64,000 nt of DNA from Phycisphaerales bacterium (GTDB lineage Bacteria; Planctomycetota; Phycisphaerae; Phycisphaerales; SM1A02), in NCBI GenBank assembly GCA_029247205.1, contig JAQWLT010000009.1, positions 1-64,000 of the forward strand. The letters are read 5' to 3'. Positions 8,479 to 16,553 of this stretch are shown here, in pieces. Below the pieces are notes generated by a model. That model was not told the DNA's origin, did no database searches, and worked only from the letters and a program-made list of their open reading frames with translations. Position 1 is the stretch's first letter. Each line of letters starts with the position of its first letter. Position numbers and translations under genes: made by a program.

Positions 8479-9813
8479 TCAATCGTCAAGGAGCCGCTTG
8501 CGACGGAGCAGATGGTGATAGGCCTGGGCAAACCGGTGAGCCTCATCGCGAATCGCCTGACAGAGGCGTAAACCCGGATTGTGGCGTCCCAGCCGCATTG
8601 GCGCTGGGCGATCTTGGACCCAGAGCAGTTCTTCACGCTTGGCCAACCCGATAACCAGTGGCGGCTGGTCTGGAAACTGGCTGAAGGCCTCGAGTGCCGC
8701 ATTCAACTGACCCTGCCCACCATCAATCAAGATGACATCTGGGAACCGCTCGCGCCCTTCGCCCGCATCAATATATCGACGCGAGACCACTTCTCGGATG
8801 GACGCATAGTCATCGTTGCCCGCGGTCGTCACGCGAAATCGGCGGTACTGCTCCTTGAAGGGCCGACCATCAAGAAAGCACACTTTGGAGCCGACTGTTT
8901 CATCGCCGCCAAGATGAGCAATATCGATTGCCTCGATACACCGAATTGGTTCTTCAACTTCAAGTGTTCGCTGCAGCGATCGCAACGCGGCTGACGGATC
9001 AGATGCAAAGATCGTGACTTCAGGTTGCCACGCGCGAGCCTCATTCTCGGTTGCAGCCCGATCGCTGAGCCGCTCAATCGACCGAAGTTGATCTCGCAGC
9101 GTGGCTGCTTGTTCAAATCGCTGTGATGCCGATGCTTCCTCCATTTGCGAGGTGAGATCTCGAATGACAACCGATCGCTTCGAACCAATGAATCGCAACA
9201 TGCGATGAATGTCCGCGGCATAGTCTTCTCGTGAAATGCGGTCTGCACACGGTGCCGTACATTGCTTGATCGCATGCAACAAGCACGGACGAAAATGGCG
9301 ATTGCCTCGATCGCCATCTTTGATAACGAGATGGCATGTTCGAAAGCGAAAGATGCGTTGCATCACATCAACAGCCTCGTGTATATCGCGACCAGAAGTA
9401 AATGGACCAAAGATCCTTGCACCTCGGTACTGTGGATCAGCTGGATCGCGTGTTACAAAGACTCCCGGGAAGTCGTCTCGGGTGGTCACCGCGAGATACG
9501 GATAGCTCTTTCCATCAGTCAGCAGTACATTGAAACGTGGCCGGAGATCCTTGATCAGTCGTGCTTCTGCAAGCAAGGCTTCCCACTCGGCGGCAGTCTC
9601 GATCACCTCAACATCATCGATCAGAGCCAACATAGGCTGCTTTCGAGGCCCCAGATCGGTGGAGGACAAAAAGTAACTTCCCACACGATCTCGTAGCGAT
9701 GAGGCTTTCCCGACGTAGAGCACCAGCCCATCGGCATCCTTCATCAGATAGACGCCAGGCCCATCGTGAAGCCCGCGGGCCTTGGTATGCAACCATTCGC
9801 GTCGATCGCTCAT
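8479..9813 (-). CDS. uvrC: Short UvrC-type excinuclease subunit
   Basis: 444 residues versus roughly 600 for standard UvrC. N-terminal GIY-YIG nuclease (GVYLMKDADGLVLYVGKAS with conserved Arg in LRDRVGSYF) makes the 3' incision; a UVR motif near residue 215-250 (SQMEEASASQRFEQAATLRDQL) contacts UvrB; then the RNase H-like 5'-incision domain (CIEAIDIAHLGGDETVGS, DVILIDGGQGQLNAA, GLAKREELLW, LRLCQAIRDEAHRFAQAYH). The chain stops right after HHLLRRKRLLDD, so the C-terminal tandem helix-hairpin-helix DNA-binding domain is absent. No frameshifted continuation is visible downstream, so this is a natural short form. A TAGGAT box ends 9 nt before the ATG. Confidence 0.93.
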   Translation of the reverse strand: MSDRREWLHTKARGLHDGPGVYLMKDADGLVLYVGKASSLRDRVGSYFLSSTDLGPRKQPMLALIDDVEVIETAAEWEALLAEARLIKDLRPRFNVLLTDGKSYPYLAVTTRDDFPGVFVTRDPADPQYRGARIFGPFTSGRDIHEAVDVMQRIFRFRTCHLVIKDGDRGNRHFRPCLLHAIKQCTAPCADRISREDYAADIHRMLRFIGSKRSVVIRDLTSQMEEASASQRFEQAATLRDQLRSIERLSDRAATENEARAWQPEVTIFASDPSAALRSLQRTLEVEEPIRCIEAIDIAHLGGDETVGSKVCFLDGRPFKEQYRRFRVTTAGNDDYASIREVVSRRYIDAGEGRERFPDVILIDGGQGQLNAALEAFSQFPDQPPLVIGLAKREELLWVQDRPAPMRLGRHNPGLRLCQAIRDEAHRFAQAYHHLLRRKRLLDD

Positions 9814-9822
9814 AGAACGTCG

Positions 9823-9828
9823 ATCCTA
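9823..9828 (-). promoter_or_regulatory. -10-like TAGGAT upstream of uvrC
   Basis: TAGGAT on the minus strand ends 9 nt before the uvrC ATG; no Shine-Dalgarno in the gap, so a leader of only a few nucleotides is expected. Confidence 0.4.
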
Positions 9829-9980
9829 GCGGGCCAGCTCACTGGCCTCTAACAAACCATCAAAAACAGTAAAAACATGTCATGCGACTTCCCGGAATGT
9901 CCGCTACAGTGTTGTACCGCCGATATTTGGCGGGGCACTCACGCTGATACTACATAACCCCCCTTACAGGAGATGATGAA

Positions 9981-10214
9981 ATGAAGACCCTTGCTTTGAC
10001 CGCTGCCCTCGGTGCTGCCGCCCTCCTTGCTGGCTGTAACCAGAAGGCCACCACCGCGAGCCCTGGCGCCATTGACACCCAAGGATGCTGTGCTAGCAAG
10101 AGCAGTTGTGCTGTTAAGAGCACTGCCTGCTCTACCAAGAAGGCTGCTGCTTGCCCGATGTCTGCCTCTGCGAAGACGAACGCCTCCGCGTGCTGCTCTA
10201 GCAAGAAGAAGTGA
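9981..10214 (+). CDS. Small cysteine-rich lipoprotein
   Basis: 77-residue protein with a signal peptide and lipobox LLAGC. The mature part holds seven further Cys in a Ser/Ala/Lys-rich background (QGCCASKSSC, STACSTKKAAACPM, ASACCSSKKK), a composition suggesting metal or redox chemistry at the cell surface, though no known metallothionein pattern is recognised. It has a strong Shine-Dalgarno (AGGAG, 10 nt), a 5' stem-loop (CCGCC 9917-9921, GGCGG 9929-9933) and its own perfect terminator, so it is a monocistronic, probably well-expressed gene. Function unknown. Similar small 'CC-x-K' lipoproteins occur in planctomycetes, but I cannot name a family. Confidence 0.8.
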   Translation: MKTLALTAALGAAALLAGCNQKATTASPGAIDTQGCCASKSSCAVKSTACSTKKAAACPMSASAKTNASACCSSKKK

Positions 10215-10253
10215 CCTGACGTTACTTCACTGGTATTCACTCACTGAATTCCA

Positions 10254-10293
10254 AACAACGCGCGAAGCCACGCTTCGCGCGTTGTTGCATTTT
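10254..10293 (+). terminator. Perfect 15-bp rho-independent terminator
   Basis: Arms AACAACGCGCGAAGC (10254-10268) and GCTTCGCGCGTTGTT (10272-10286) pair without mismatch around a 3-nt loop, followed by GCATTTT. It closes the Cys-rich lipoprotein gene and is the cleanest terminator in the window. Confidence 0.9.
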
Positions 10294-10522
10294 GGGGCCA
10301 GTGGGCCGTAGATAAGATCGCCAGGTGCACCCTGTGATGCTGAATCGAAACTCACACAAGATGGTTGGCACGCAGAGGTCCACCCTTGGGGCAACTTGAT
10401 CGACAATATGTGGTGGGGCGCACTATTCGTCATGAAGCACGCTCCCCATCGGTGATGACTCGCTGGCCCACCCGAGTACCCATCGCGTGGGACTGAGCCT
10501 GCACCTCCTTCGCAGAGCCGCG
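10294..10522. other. Intergenic region before pyrC
   Basis: About 230 bp between the terminator and the pyrC promoter. No reading frame with a plausible start and coding character, no tRNA-like fold and no marked inverted repeat was seen. Confidence 0.4.
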
Positions 10523-10528
10523 TATCAT
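10523..10528 (+). promoter_or_regulatory. -10-like TATCAT, leaderless start of pyrC
   Basis: TATCAT (5 of 6 to TATAAT) ends 7 nt before the ATG at 10536. The alternative ATG at 10527 lies inside this box, which argues for the second ATG. Confidence 0.5.
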
Positions 10529-10535
10529 GCCCCGC

Positions 10536-11876
10536 ATGACGGACCTCCTGCTTACTGGCGGCCGGATCATTGACCCGGCCAGTGGAATTGATCAGACAGG
10601 CGACGTACTTGTACGCAATGGCGTCGTTGTAGAAATTTCTCATACCAAGTGCGCAGCTGATGTTGCAACGGTCGATTGTGAGGGCTGCATCGTTTCACCA
10701 GGCCTCCTTGATATTCACGTCCACCTGCGAGAGCCCGACACCAGCGGTCACCACGAAGAGACCATTGCAACTGGAAGTGCTGCAGCCGTCGCAGGTGGCT
10801 TCACCACTGTCTGCTGCATGCCCAATACAACGCCGGCTATCGATTGCCGCACCGTTGTTCAGAGCATTCAGCAACGAACTGCAGCTGTCAATCTTGCCCG
10901 TGTCTTTGCGGTCGCATGCGGCACCATTGGCCGTAAGGGGGAAGTCGTCGCGCCCATTCTGGAACTTGTTGAGTCGGGCGCCATCGCCATTTCCGATGAT
11001 GGTGATGGCATTGCCGATAGCGGTGTGATGCGACGCATACTCTCCCTCGTCGCCACAGCCGATTCAGTCTTTATGCAGCACTGCCAAGATCCCACACTCA
11101 CCCGAGGTGCGGCGATGAATGCGGGACCACTTGCAACCCGGCTCGGACTAAGTGGCTGGCCGAGAGAAGCCGAGGAACTGATGCTCCGTCGCGACCTCGT
11201 GCTCAATCGAAGCATAGGAGCGAGGTATCACGCGCAGCATCTGAGCGTTGCCGAAAGTGTCACAGCATTACGGGAAGCACGCGCCGAGGGTCAACCCGCA
11301 ACAGGCGAAGCGTCGCCGCACCATTTGCTGCTCACAGACCATGAGTGTGACAACTGGAATACGCTGGCCAAAGTCAACCCTCCGCTCCGCTCAGCTGCTG
11401 ATATTGCCGCAATCAAGGAAGGCATTGCGGAGGGCACCATCACGGTGCTCGCAACCGATCATGCCCCACATCCGACTCACACCAAAGAGACCGATTTTGC
11501 TTCAGCTGCCTTTGGCATGGTTGGCCTTGAGTGTGCCTTGCCGCTGTATCGCGAGGCCCTCATCGATGATGGCGTGCTCGACTGGCCTGCGATGCTCGCC
11601 ATGATGACCAGTACGCCCGCCGAAGTAGCTGGCCTGTCACATCTGGGCCTTGGAAGATTGGAAGTGGGAGGCCCAGCAGATCTCACGGTCATCGATCCGG
11701 ATGCCGAATGGGTGATCGACCCTGAGGCATTCCGCTCTGCGGGGCGCAACTGCCCCTTTACAGGCCGATCTGTTCGTGGCAGGGCCATTCTGAGCGTCGT
11801 AGGCGGCCAGATTCGCCATCAATTGACTGGCGAGCGAAGTACTTCCGCTATTGATGAGAAGGCTTCGGTTCGATAG
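10536..11876 (+). CDS. pyrC: Dihydroorotase
   Basis: 446-residue amidohydrolase-fold enzyme cyclising N-carbamoyl-aspartate in pyrimidine synthesis (type I, PyrC/AllB class). Zinc ligands are readable: DIHVHLREP (first two His), the SDDGDG segment, FMQHCQDP (His), YHAQHLS (His) and ATDHAPHP (Asp). The first motif lacks the Gly that usually follows REP (here REPDTSGHHEE), a minor deviation. GGFTTVCCMPNTTPAID is a standard PyrC block with the substrate Asn. No pyrB precedes it; the gene lies 195 bp upstream of rpsB with a structured spacer between. MTDLLLTGG at 10536 matches the family N-terminus. Confidence 0.94.
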   Translation: MTDLLLTGGRIIDPASGIDQTGDVLVRNGVVVEISHTKCAADVATVDCEGCIVSPGLLDIHVHLREPDTSGHHEETIATGSAAAVAGGFTTVCCMPNTTPAIDCRTVVQSIQQRTAAVNLARVFAVACGTIGRKGEVVAPILELVESGAIAISDDGDGIADSGVMRRILSLVATADSVFMQHCQDPTLTRGAAMNAGPLATRLGLSGWPREAEELMLRRDLVLNRSIGARYHAQHLSVAESVTALREARAEGQPATGEASPHHLLLTDHECDNWNTLAKVNPPLRSAADIAAIKEGIAEGTITVLATDHAPHPTHTKETDFASAAFGMVGLECALPLYREALIDDGVLDWPAMLAMMTSTPAEVAGLSHLGLGRLEVGGPADLTVIDPDAEWVIDPEAFRSAGRNCPFTGRSVRGRAILSVVGGQIRHQLTGERSTSAIDEKASVR

Positions 11877-12024
11877 ACTGGTCGGTCTTGCCTGTTCTTC
11901 CTGTGAAGGCAGGCATCCAGTCGGTCTGTCCCGTGCGGGGATGTCCCGATTCAACCCGTTTCTTGCTGGCCACGGCCAGCACCCACAAGCGTCCCTGGAC
12001 GATCGTTCCACCTCAAGAAGGTGG
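11876..12024 (+). promoter_or_regulatory. Structured leader with four stem-loops upstream of rpsB
   Basis: Between pyrC and rpsB lie, in order: GACTGG...CCAGTC (11876-11881, 11917-11922) enclosing TGCCTG...CAGGCA (11889-11894, 11910-11915); a CCCG-tg-CGGG hairpin near 11929-11940; TGCTGGCC-AC-GGCCAGCA near 11965-11983; and CCACCT-caaga-AGGTGG (12008-12024). Ribosomal-protein mRNAs often carry autoregulatory leaders, so this may be an S2-binding leader; the first hairpin may also end pyrC transcription. Pairings seen by eye only. Confidence 0.45.
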
Positions 12025-12071
12025 TCCCGCACAACGGCTCGTTGGTGACGCTGCATGAGAGAGCGCGATCA

Positions 12072-12899
12072 ATGTCGGACCAACTCGTTCAGGAACTGCT
12101 TGACGCAGGCATTCACTTCGGCCAACGACGTAGTGCTTGGGACCCCCGCATGAAGCCCTATATTTGGGGTCAGCGGAACCGTATTCATATCATCGATATC
12201 CGGCAAACTGTTCGTGGTTTGTTACTTGCCAAAAAGTTCATCACTCGGACCGTCTCCGGCGGCCGTGATGTCTGCTTTGTCGGCACCAAACGACAAGCCA
12301 AAAGTTCGGTCGAGCAGTTCGCCACCGAAGTGAGCATGCCATGGGTCACTGAGCGATGGCTTGGCGGCACACTGACTAACTTCCGAACCATTCGCGAACG
12401 ACTTGGTCGACTGGTTGAGTTGGAAAAACTGGTCGAGTCTGGCGAGATCGAGACTTACTCCAAGAAGATGACCTCACAACTCATGCGTGAGAAGCAAAAG
12501 ATCACCCGCAACTTGCAGGGCATCCGCGACATGAACAAGTTGCCAGGTGCATTGGTCATCATCGACACAAATCGCGAAAAGAATGCCCTACGCGAAGCAC
12601 GCACGCTTCGCATCCCAACGATTGCATTGATCGACACCGACGGCAATCCTGGCGACTGCGACATTCCCGTTCCTGGCAACGACGATTCGATGCGGTCTAT
12701 CGAGGTCATTATGCGTGAGTTCACCGCCGCCGTTCGTGATGGCCTAGCCGGTCGCACCGCAGCCGCCGAGGGCGAAGAACAAGCCGCCAACGGACAAGAG
12801 AAGACCCGCAAGCGTTCGAGTCGAGTGGCATTTGCCGCCGACACACCAACAGAGACACCAGAAGTCGCTGCTGTAGCCGCGACCGAGACCACCAAGTGA
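12072..12899 (+). CDS. rpsB: 30S ribosomal protein S2
   Basis: 275-residue S2 of the small ribosomal subunit. The N-terminal LVQELLDAGIHFGQRR, WDPRMKPYIWGQRNRIHIIDIRQ, VCFVGTKRQAKSSVEQFA, WLGGTLTNFRTI and ALVIIDTNREKNALREARTLRIPTIALIDTDGNP are textbook S2 blocks. After about residue 225 comes a poorly conserved, charged and Ala/Thr-rich tail (RTAAAEGEEQAANGQEKTRKR) that extends the usual length slightly. The ATG at 12072 matches family N-termini; only a weak GAGAG precedes it. Followed by tsf, the standard rpsB-tsf order. Confidence 0.97.
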   Translation: MSDQLVQELLDAGIHFGQRRSAWDPRMKPYIWGQRNRIHIIDIRQTVRGLLLAKKFITRTVSGGRDVCFVGTKRQAKSSVEQFATEVSMPWVTERWLGGTLTNFRTIRERLGRLVELEKLVESGEIETYSKKMTSQLMREKQKITRNLQGIRDMNKLPGALVIIDTNREKNALREARTLRIPTIALIDTDGNPGDCDIPVPGNDDSMRSIEVIMREFTAAVRDGLAGRTAAAEGEEQAANGQEKTRKRSSRVAFAADTPTETPEVAAVAATETTK

Positions 12900-12925
12900 C
12901 CACAAGTCCAACTGGAGAGACGACC

Positions 12926-13714
12926 GTGACCATTGCCGCCAAAGACGTGATGAGCCTTCGCAAGAAGACAGGGCTCGGCATGATGGATTGCAAACAAGCC
13001 CTTGAAGCAAACGGCGGTGATATGACTGCCGCCGAAGAGTGGATTCGCGCCAAGCGAAAAGGAAAGATGGACAGCCGCACCGAGCGAGCAACTGGCGAAG
13101 GTCGTATTGCGATCATCGTTGGTGACGGCTCCGCCACGATTGTGGAGGTGCTGACTGAAACTGACTTCACCGCTCGAAATTCCGAATTTCATGACATGAT
13201 GAGTACGGTCAGCAAGGCAGCTCATGCCGGCCCAGTTGGACCGATCACCTGCAGTGATGAAATGACCGCAGCAATTGACACCATCCGAATCAAGACTGGC
13301 GAAAATGCGAATTTCGCCCGCGGCGTAAAACTCGAGGGTGGGAACTTTGGACAGTACGTCCATCATGATGGCAAACGTGCATGCCTACTTCAAGTTGATG
13401 GAGACGCTGACGAAGCGACGTTGAAGGGAATTTGCCAACACATCACCTTCTACGATCCAACAGCGATTACGCCGGATGACGTGCCCGCCGACAAACTCGA
13501 AGAGATCCGCAACAAGGCAATTCAGGAAGCAAAAGACTCTGGTAAGCCAGAAGAAATTGCTCAGAAAATGTCCGAGGGCAAGGTACGAAAGTTCCTCGAA
13601 GAAAATACGCTCATCAAGCAAAAGTACGTGCTCGATGAGAGCACGACGATTGAAGATGTGTTGCCCAAAGGGTGCACGATCACGAACTTCGTGCGATACA
13701 CACTCGGCGGCTGA
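12926..13714 (+). CDS. tsf: Elongation factor Ts
   Basis: 262-residue EF-Ts, the GDP/GTP exchange factor of EF-Tu. The signature LRKKTGLGMMDCKQAL is near the N-terminus, with the UBA-like domain (EANGGDMTAAEEWIRAKRK), the second signature NFARGVKLEGG replaced in part, and the core DFTARNSEFHDM that contacts EF-Tu (the usual TDFVARNEEF). The start is GTG at 12926, with GGAG 8 nt upstream; a GTG at 12896 overlapping the rpsB stop would add ten unconserved residues. Same operon as rpsB, 26 bp apart, closed by a strong hairpin. Confidence 0.95.
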   Translation: MTIAAKDVMSLRKKTGLGMMDCKQALEANGGDMTAAEEWIRAKRKGKMDSRTERATGEGRIAIIVGDGSATIVEVLTETDFTARNSEFHDMMSTVSKAAHAGPVGPITCSDEMTAAIDTIRIKTGENANFARGVKLEGGNFGQYVHHDGKRACLLQVDGDADEATLKGICQHITFYDPTAITPDDVPADKLEEIRNKAIQEAKDSGKPEEIAQKMSEGKVRKFLEENTLIKQKYVLDESTTIEDVLPKGCTITNFVRYTLGG

Positions 13715-13739
13715 AAAACACAATGATCAATACGACGCG

Positions 13740-13769
13740 GGCCGTTCCACCTCAATAGGTAGAACGGCC
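13740..13769. terminator. Terminator hairpin after tsf
   Basis: GGCCGTTC (13740-13747) pairs with GAACGGCC (13762-13769), and ACCT with AGGT inside, around a CAAT loop with one C/A mismatch. There is no U-run on either side, but its place between convergent tsf and the FmdB-like gene suggests a shared bidirectional terminator. Confidence 0.65.
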
Positions 13770-13803
13770 TGCTCGCGTATACGGCAATGATGGGGAGATG
13801 CCC

Positions 13804-14097
13804 CTAGTCCGCCGAAATCACGTTTGGTCCATCCCCAGCCTTCTTTTCATAATTCCCATCACCAGCTCGTTCGTACTTGGTAAAGCCAAGACGGTCGAGG
13901 TTCTTATTACTGAGTTGGGCTTTGCCCTTTATGTCCGACCACTTACCCGCAATATTGGGTAGAGCCGGAATGCGAGTCACTGAAACTCCAGTCTCGGGAT
14001 GCTTCGTGAGCGGCTTTTCGCTCATCGGCTGAACAACCTCGAAAATCTCGCCCTCGGAGTCGTCATCAGTCAGAACTTGATAGAGGTAGGTGGGCAC
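13804..14097 (-). CDS. FmdB-like small protein lacking the zinc-ribbon cysteines
   Basis: 97 residues. The opening MPTYLYQV...GEIFEVVQPMSEKPLTKHPETG...VTRI follows the FmdB regulatory-protein pattern (MPTYEYxCxxCG, xFExxQSMSExPLTxCPxCGG, VxRLI) almost position by position, but both CxxC pairs are gone: the first loop reads LTDDDSEG and the second HPETG. The rest (KWSDIKGKAQLSNKNLDRLGFTKYERAGDGNYEKKAG) is charged and resembles FmdB tails. Start is GTG at 14097 behind a TAGGAT box 6 nt upstream. It cannot bind zinc as canonical FmdB does, so the fold may be kept for another purpose. Function unknown. Confidence 0.75.
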   Translation of the reverse strand: MPTYLYQVLTDDDSEGEIFEVVQPMSEKPLTKHPETGVSVTRIPALPNIAGKWSDIKGKAQLSNKNLDRLGFTKYERAGDGNYEKKAGDGPNVISAD

Positions 14098-14103
14098 ATC
14101 AGA

Positions 14104-14109
14104 ATCCTA
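14104..14109 (-). promoter_or_regulatory. -10-like TAGGAT, leaderless start of the FmdB-like gene
   Basis: TAGGAT ends 6 nt before the GTG start at 14097; no Shine-Dalgarno. Confidence 0.5.
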
Positions 14110-14128
14110 CCATCGAAGTACTCTTACT

Positions 14129-14157
14129 TTGACAATGCAAGGCTCTAGATGTAATTT
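14129..14157 (+). promoter_or_regulatory. Candidate sigma-70 promoter for the small dockerin protein
   Basis: A perfect TTGACA (14129-14134) is followed after 15 bp by TGTAAT or after 17 bp by TAATTT, upstream of the start at 14181. It is the only consensus -35 found with a matching -10 in this window. Confidence 0.4.
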
Positions 14158-14180
14158 GAACTGACTGAATGGGGACCTCT

Positions 14181-14720
14181 ATGAAATCTCAGAAGTACTG
14201 GATCTTCACTGTCTCTGTAGCTCTTGGAACACCCCTTTTTGCTTGGGCGATCGCCACGGGGTTGAACTCCACTTTGTTTCATCAGATCCCCACCCCCGCA
14301 ATCCTGACCGGTGGAATTGACGGCATTCAACTCAATGCCGACCATTACGCCGACCTCAACAACGACCAACTGGCAGATGCCATCCGCATCGCCTTCCTTG
14401 ATGACCCGGACCAAACTCTAGTCCTGGAGGTCTACATCGGCCAAGGCAATGGCACCTTTTCGATCGCCGAGGTGCTGCCAGCGGGGTTCTGTGGAGAAGA
14501 ATACTCAGGTCAGTTGTTCACGACCGATGTCAATGGGGACGGTTTCGTCGAGTTGATCTTCAGAACATTTGGCGATGAAACTTGCGGCGATCTCATCTAC
14601 TGGAACAATCAAGGCAGTGGATTCCACTGTATCGGAGACATCCTTGACGATGGCCAGGTTGGTGTTCATGACCTGATGGCGCTGCTTGAAGACTGGGGCT
14701 GTGAGGACTTGGCCAACTGA
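14181..14720 (+). CDS. Secreted FG-GAP-like protein with single dockerin-like half
   Basis: 179 residues. A signal-anchor-like hydrophobic stretch (YWIFTVSVALGTPLFAWAIA) precedes calcium-loop-like repeats (DHYADLNNDQLADAIRIAF and TTDVNGDGFVELIFRTFGD), the pattern of FG-GAP/VCBS repeats that pair D-x-N-x-D loops with a short beta blade. The end, ILDDGQVGVHDLMALLEDWGC, is one half of the dockerin-like unit shared with other secreted proteins here, including the aromatic-Gly-Cys tail. An upstream ATG at 14169 is equally possible. Function unknown; presumably extracellular. Confidence 0.72.
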   Translation: MKSQKYWIFTVSVALGTPLFAWAIATGLNSTLFHQIPTPAILTGGIDGIQLNADHYADLNNDQLADAIRIAFLDDPDQTLVLEVYIGQGNGTFSIAEVLPAGFCGEEYSGQLFTTDVNGDGFVELIFRTFGDETCGDLIYWNNQGSGFHCIGDILDDGQVGVHDLMALLEDWGCEDLAN

Positions 14721-14735
14721 CCCCTGCTGTCAGTT
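14715..14735 (+). terminator. Hairpin at the stop codon of the small dockerin gene
   Basis: AACTGAC (14715-14721) and GTCAGTT (14729-14735) pair over a 7-nt loop, spanning the TGA stop. T-rich sequence follows only weakly. Confidence 0.5.
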
Positions 14736-14852
14736 CCCCTCACTATCCGCCCTTGACGAACTCAATCAGCAGCGTACCGATCCCCACGTGAGTCTCCCCA
14801 GAATCATGGTGGCTAGAGCACAAGCATTCGCCAATGCTCATTCAGCAATCTC

Positions 14853-16553
14853 CTACCAACCCGCGGGAACACCACCTTTCCGCGGATCACTCGCTGGCAC
14901 GATTATGCCACTCGGCATGACTTCGATCACTTGAACCTTGCCCACGGACGGGCGGCGTCTAGTGGCGTGACCCATTGCTTCGAGTGATTCGATCATTCCT
15001 GCATCCGTCCAGGCCTCCTCGAATTGCACGACATCGGGCATCCACTGATGATGCAAACGGGGTGCAAGCAAGGCCTCCTTGGGCGACATGCCGCGAAGCA
15101 AAATATTTAGCATTACTTGCAGCGTTCCGTTGATAATCCGCGGCCCACCCGATGCACCTGCAATCAATCGAACGCTGTCCCCTTCCAACACAATCGTTGG
15201 TGACATACTGCTCAGGGGTCGCTTACCAGGAGACGGCGCATTGCGATCACTTTGGACCAGGCCAAAGGCGTTGGGCTTACCAGGACTGGTTGCAAAATCG
15301 TCCATCTCATTATTGAGCACGATGCCCCACTTCGGTACTCCCACGAGGCTGCCGAATGAGAGATTGATCGTCTCTGTACACGAAACAGCCCAGCCATCGC
15401 GGGTGTACACGCAGAAGTGACTGGTGCCCGCATCATCGGGAGGCGGCAATACACCGGCACCAGCGCTCGGCCGGGCGTGGTCCATCGGGATCGCCGCAGC
15501 AGCCGCATCAAGGTGCTCAGCGTGCGTCATTTCGCGTACAGGCACCGCAACATGTGTGCCGTCAGCGCCAAAGCGGGCGCGGTCTGCAAATGCGCTCCGC
15601 ATTGCTTCAACCAAGAGATGTGTCCACGAAACACTTCCGGCCCCATCAACATCCTTCATTCGGCGATCGAGCATTCCCAGAATCTGCTGCATCGCCACAC
15701 CGCCGCTGCTAGGGGGCGGCATGGAAATCATGGTGTACCGATCAAGCACGACCGCACTCTGCAGCGGTGTCGCCCACGAGACCGTGTATCGATGCAGATC
15801 GCTTCGCGACAACACGCCGCCCGAGGATGCAACGACCAAAGCGATGTCAGTAGCGACCTCGCCCTCATAGAACGCCGACGGGCCGAGACGCGCGATGCGA
15901 TCGAGCAAGGCAGCCTGTGCTGGCTGAGTAATCAGATCACCTTGTTGCAGCGTTCCTCCGCCGCACAAGTAGTCCCACACCCACTGCGATGTGTCCCGCA
16001 GCTGTGGATACTCACCACGGACATCGGCCACCCACTCTGCAGCCTGCATCCAAGGATTACCAACATGTACGCCAGCACTTGCTGCGCGAATAGCCGGCTC
16101 AAGACAGTCACGCCAAGGCAATCGCCCCCACCGCTGATGAGCTGCCCATAGCCCTGCGACCGTGCCGGGCACACCCACTGCCGCGCCGCCGTAGCGACTC
16201 GCAGTTGGACCGCGATCGACATAGAAGTCGGCATGGACATCACCCGGAGCTCGCTCTCGGTAATCCAGTGCGACATTGGTACGAGGCCCGCCATCCTCGC
16301 CCGGAATCGAAACGATCATGAATCCTCCACCCCCCACGCCACAACTGAATGGGTCGGCGACAGAGAGCGTAAAACTCGTTGCAACGGCCGCATCGATTGC
16401 ATTTCCTCCGCGGCGAAGTATCTCGACACCTGCGTTGGAGGCAATGACATGATCAGCGGCGACGGCGCCTCGAACAATACCATCGGCCACTGTGATCTCG
16501 GAGCACAAGCCACCGATGAGACAACATGCCACGCTTGTAGATAACAACCTCAT
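14853..16553 (-). CDS. ggt: Gamma-glutamyltransferase
   Basis: 566-residue exported Ntn-hydrolase proenzyme that cleaves the gamma-glutamyl bond of glutathione and related peptides in the periplasm. A signal peptide is followed by the large-subunit blocks [25 protein letters not shown] and [12 protein letters not shown], and DYRERAPGD with the substrate Arg. Autocleavage should occur before Thr377 in [22 protein letters not shown], the small-subunit N-terminus; [10 protein letters not shown] and [18 protein letters not shown] are the conserved oxyanion and Gly-Gly blocks. The ATG overlaps the stop of the upstream isomerase gene by 4 bp, so the two are translationally coupled. Confidence 0.95.
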   Translation of the reverse strand: MRLLSTSVACCLIGGLCSEITVADGIVRGAVAADHVIASNAGVEILRRGGNAIDAAVATSFTLSVADPFSCGVGGGGFMIVSIPGEDGGPRTNVALDYRERAPGDVHADFYVDRGPTASRYGGAAVGVPGTVAGLWAAHQRWGRLPWRDCLEPAIRAASAGVHVGNPWMQAAEWVADVRGEYPQLRDTSQWVWDYLCGGGTLQQGDLITQPAQAALLDRIARLGPSAFYEGEVATDIALVVASSGGVLSRSDLHRYTVSWATPLQSAVVLDRYTMISMPPPSSGGVAMQQILGMLDRRMKDVDGAGSVSWTHLLVEAMRSAFADRARFGADGTHVAVPVREMTHAEHLDAAAAAIPMDHARPSAGAGVLPPPDDAGTSHFCVYTRDGWAVSCTETINLSFGSLVGVPKWGIVLNNEMDDFATSPGKPNAFGLVQSDRNAPSPGKRPLSSMSPTIVLEGDSVRLIAGASGGPRIINGTLQVMLNILLRGMSPKEALLAPRLHHQWMPDVVQFEEAWTDAGMIESLEAMGHATRRRPSVGKVQVIEVMPSGIIVPASDPRKGGVPAGW

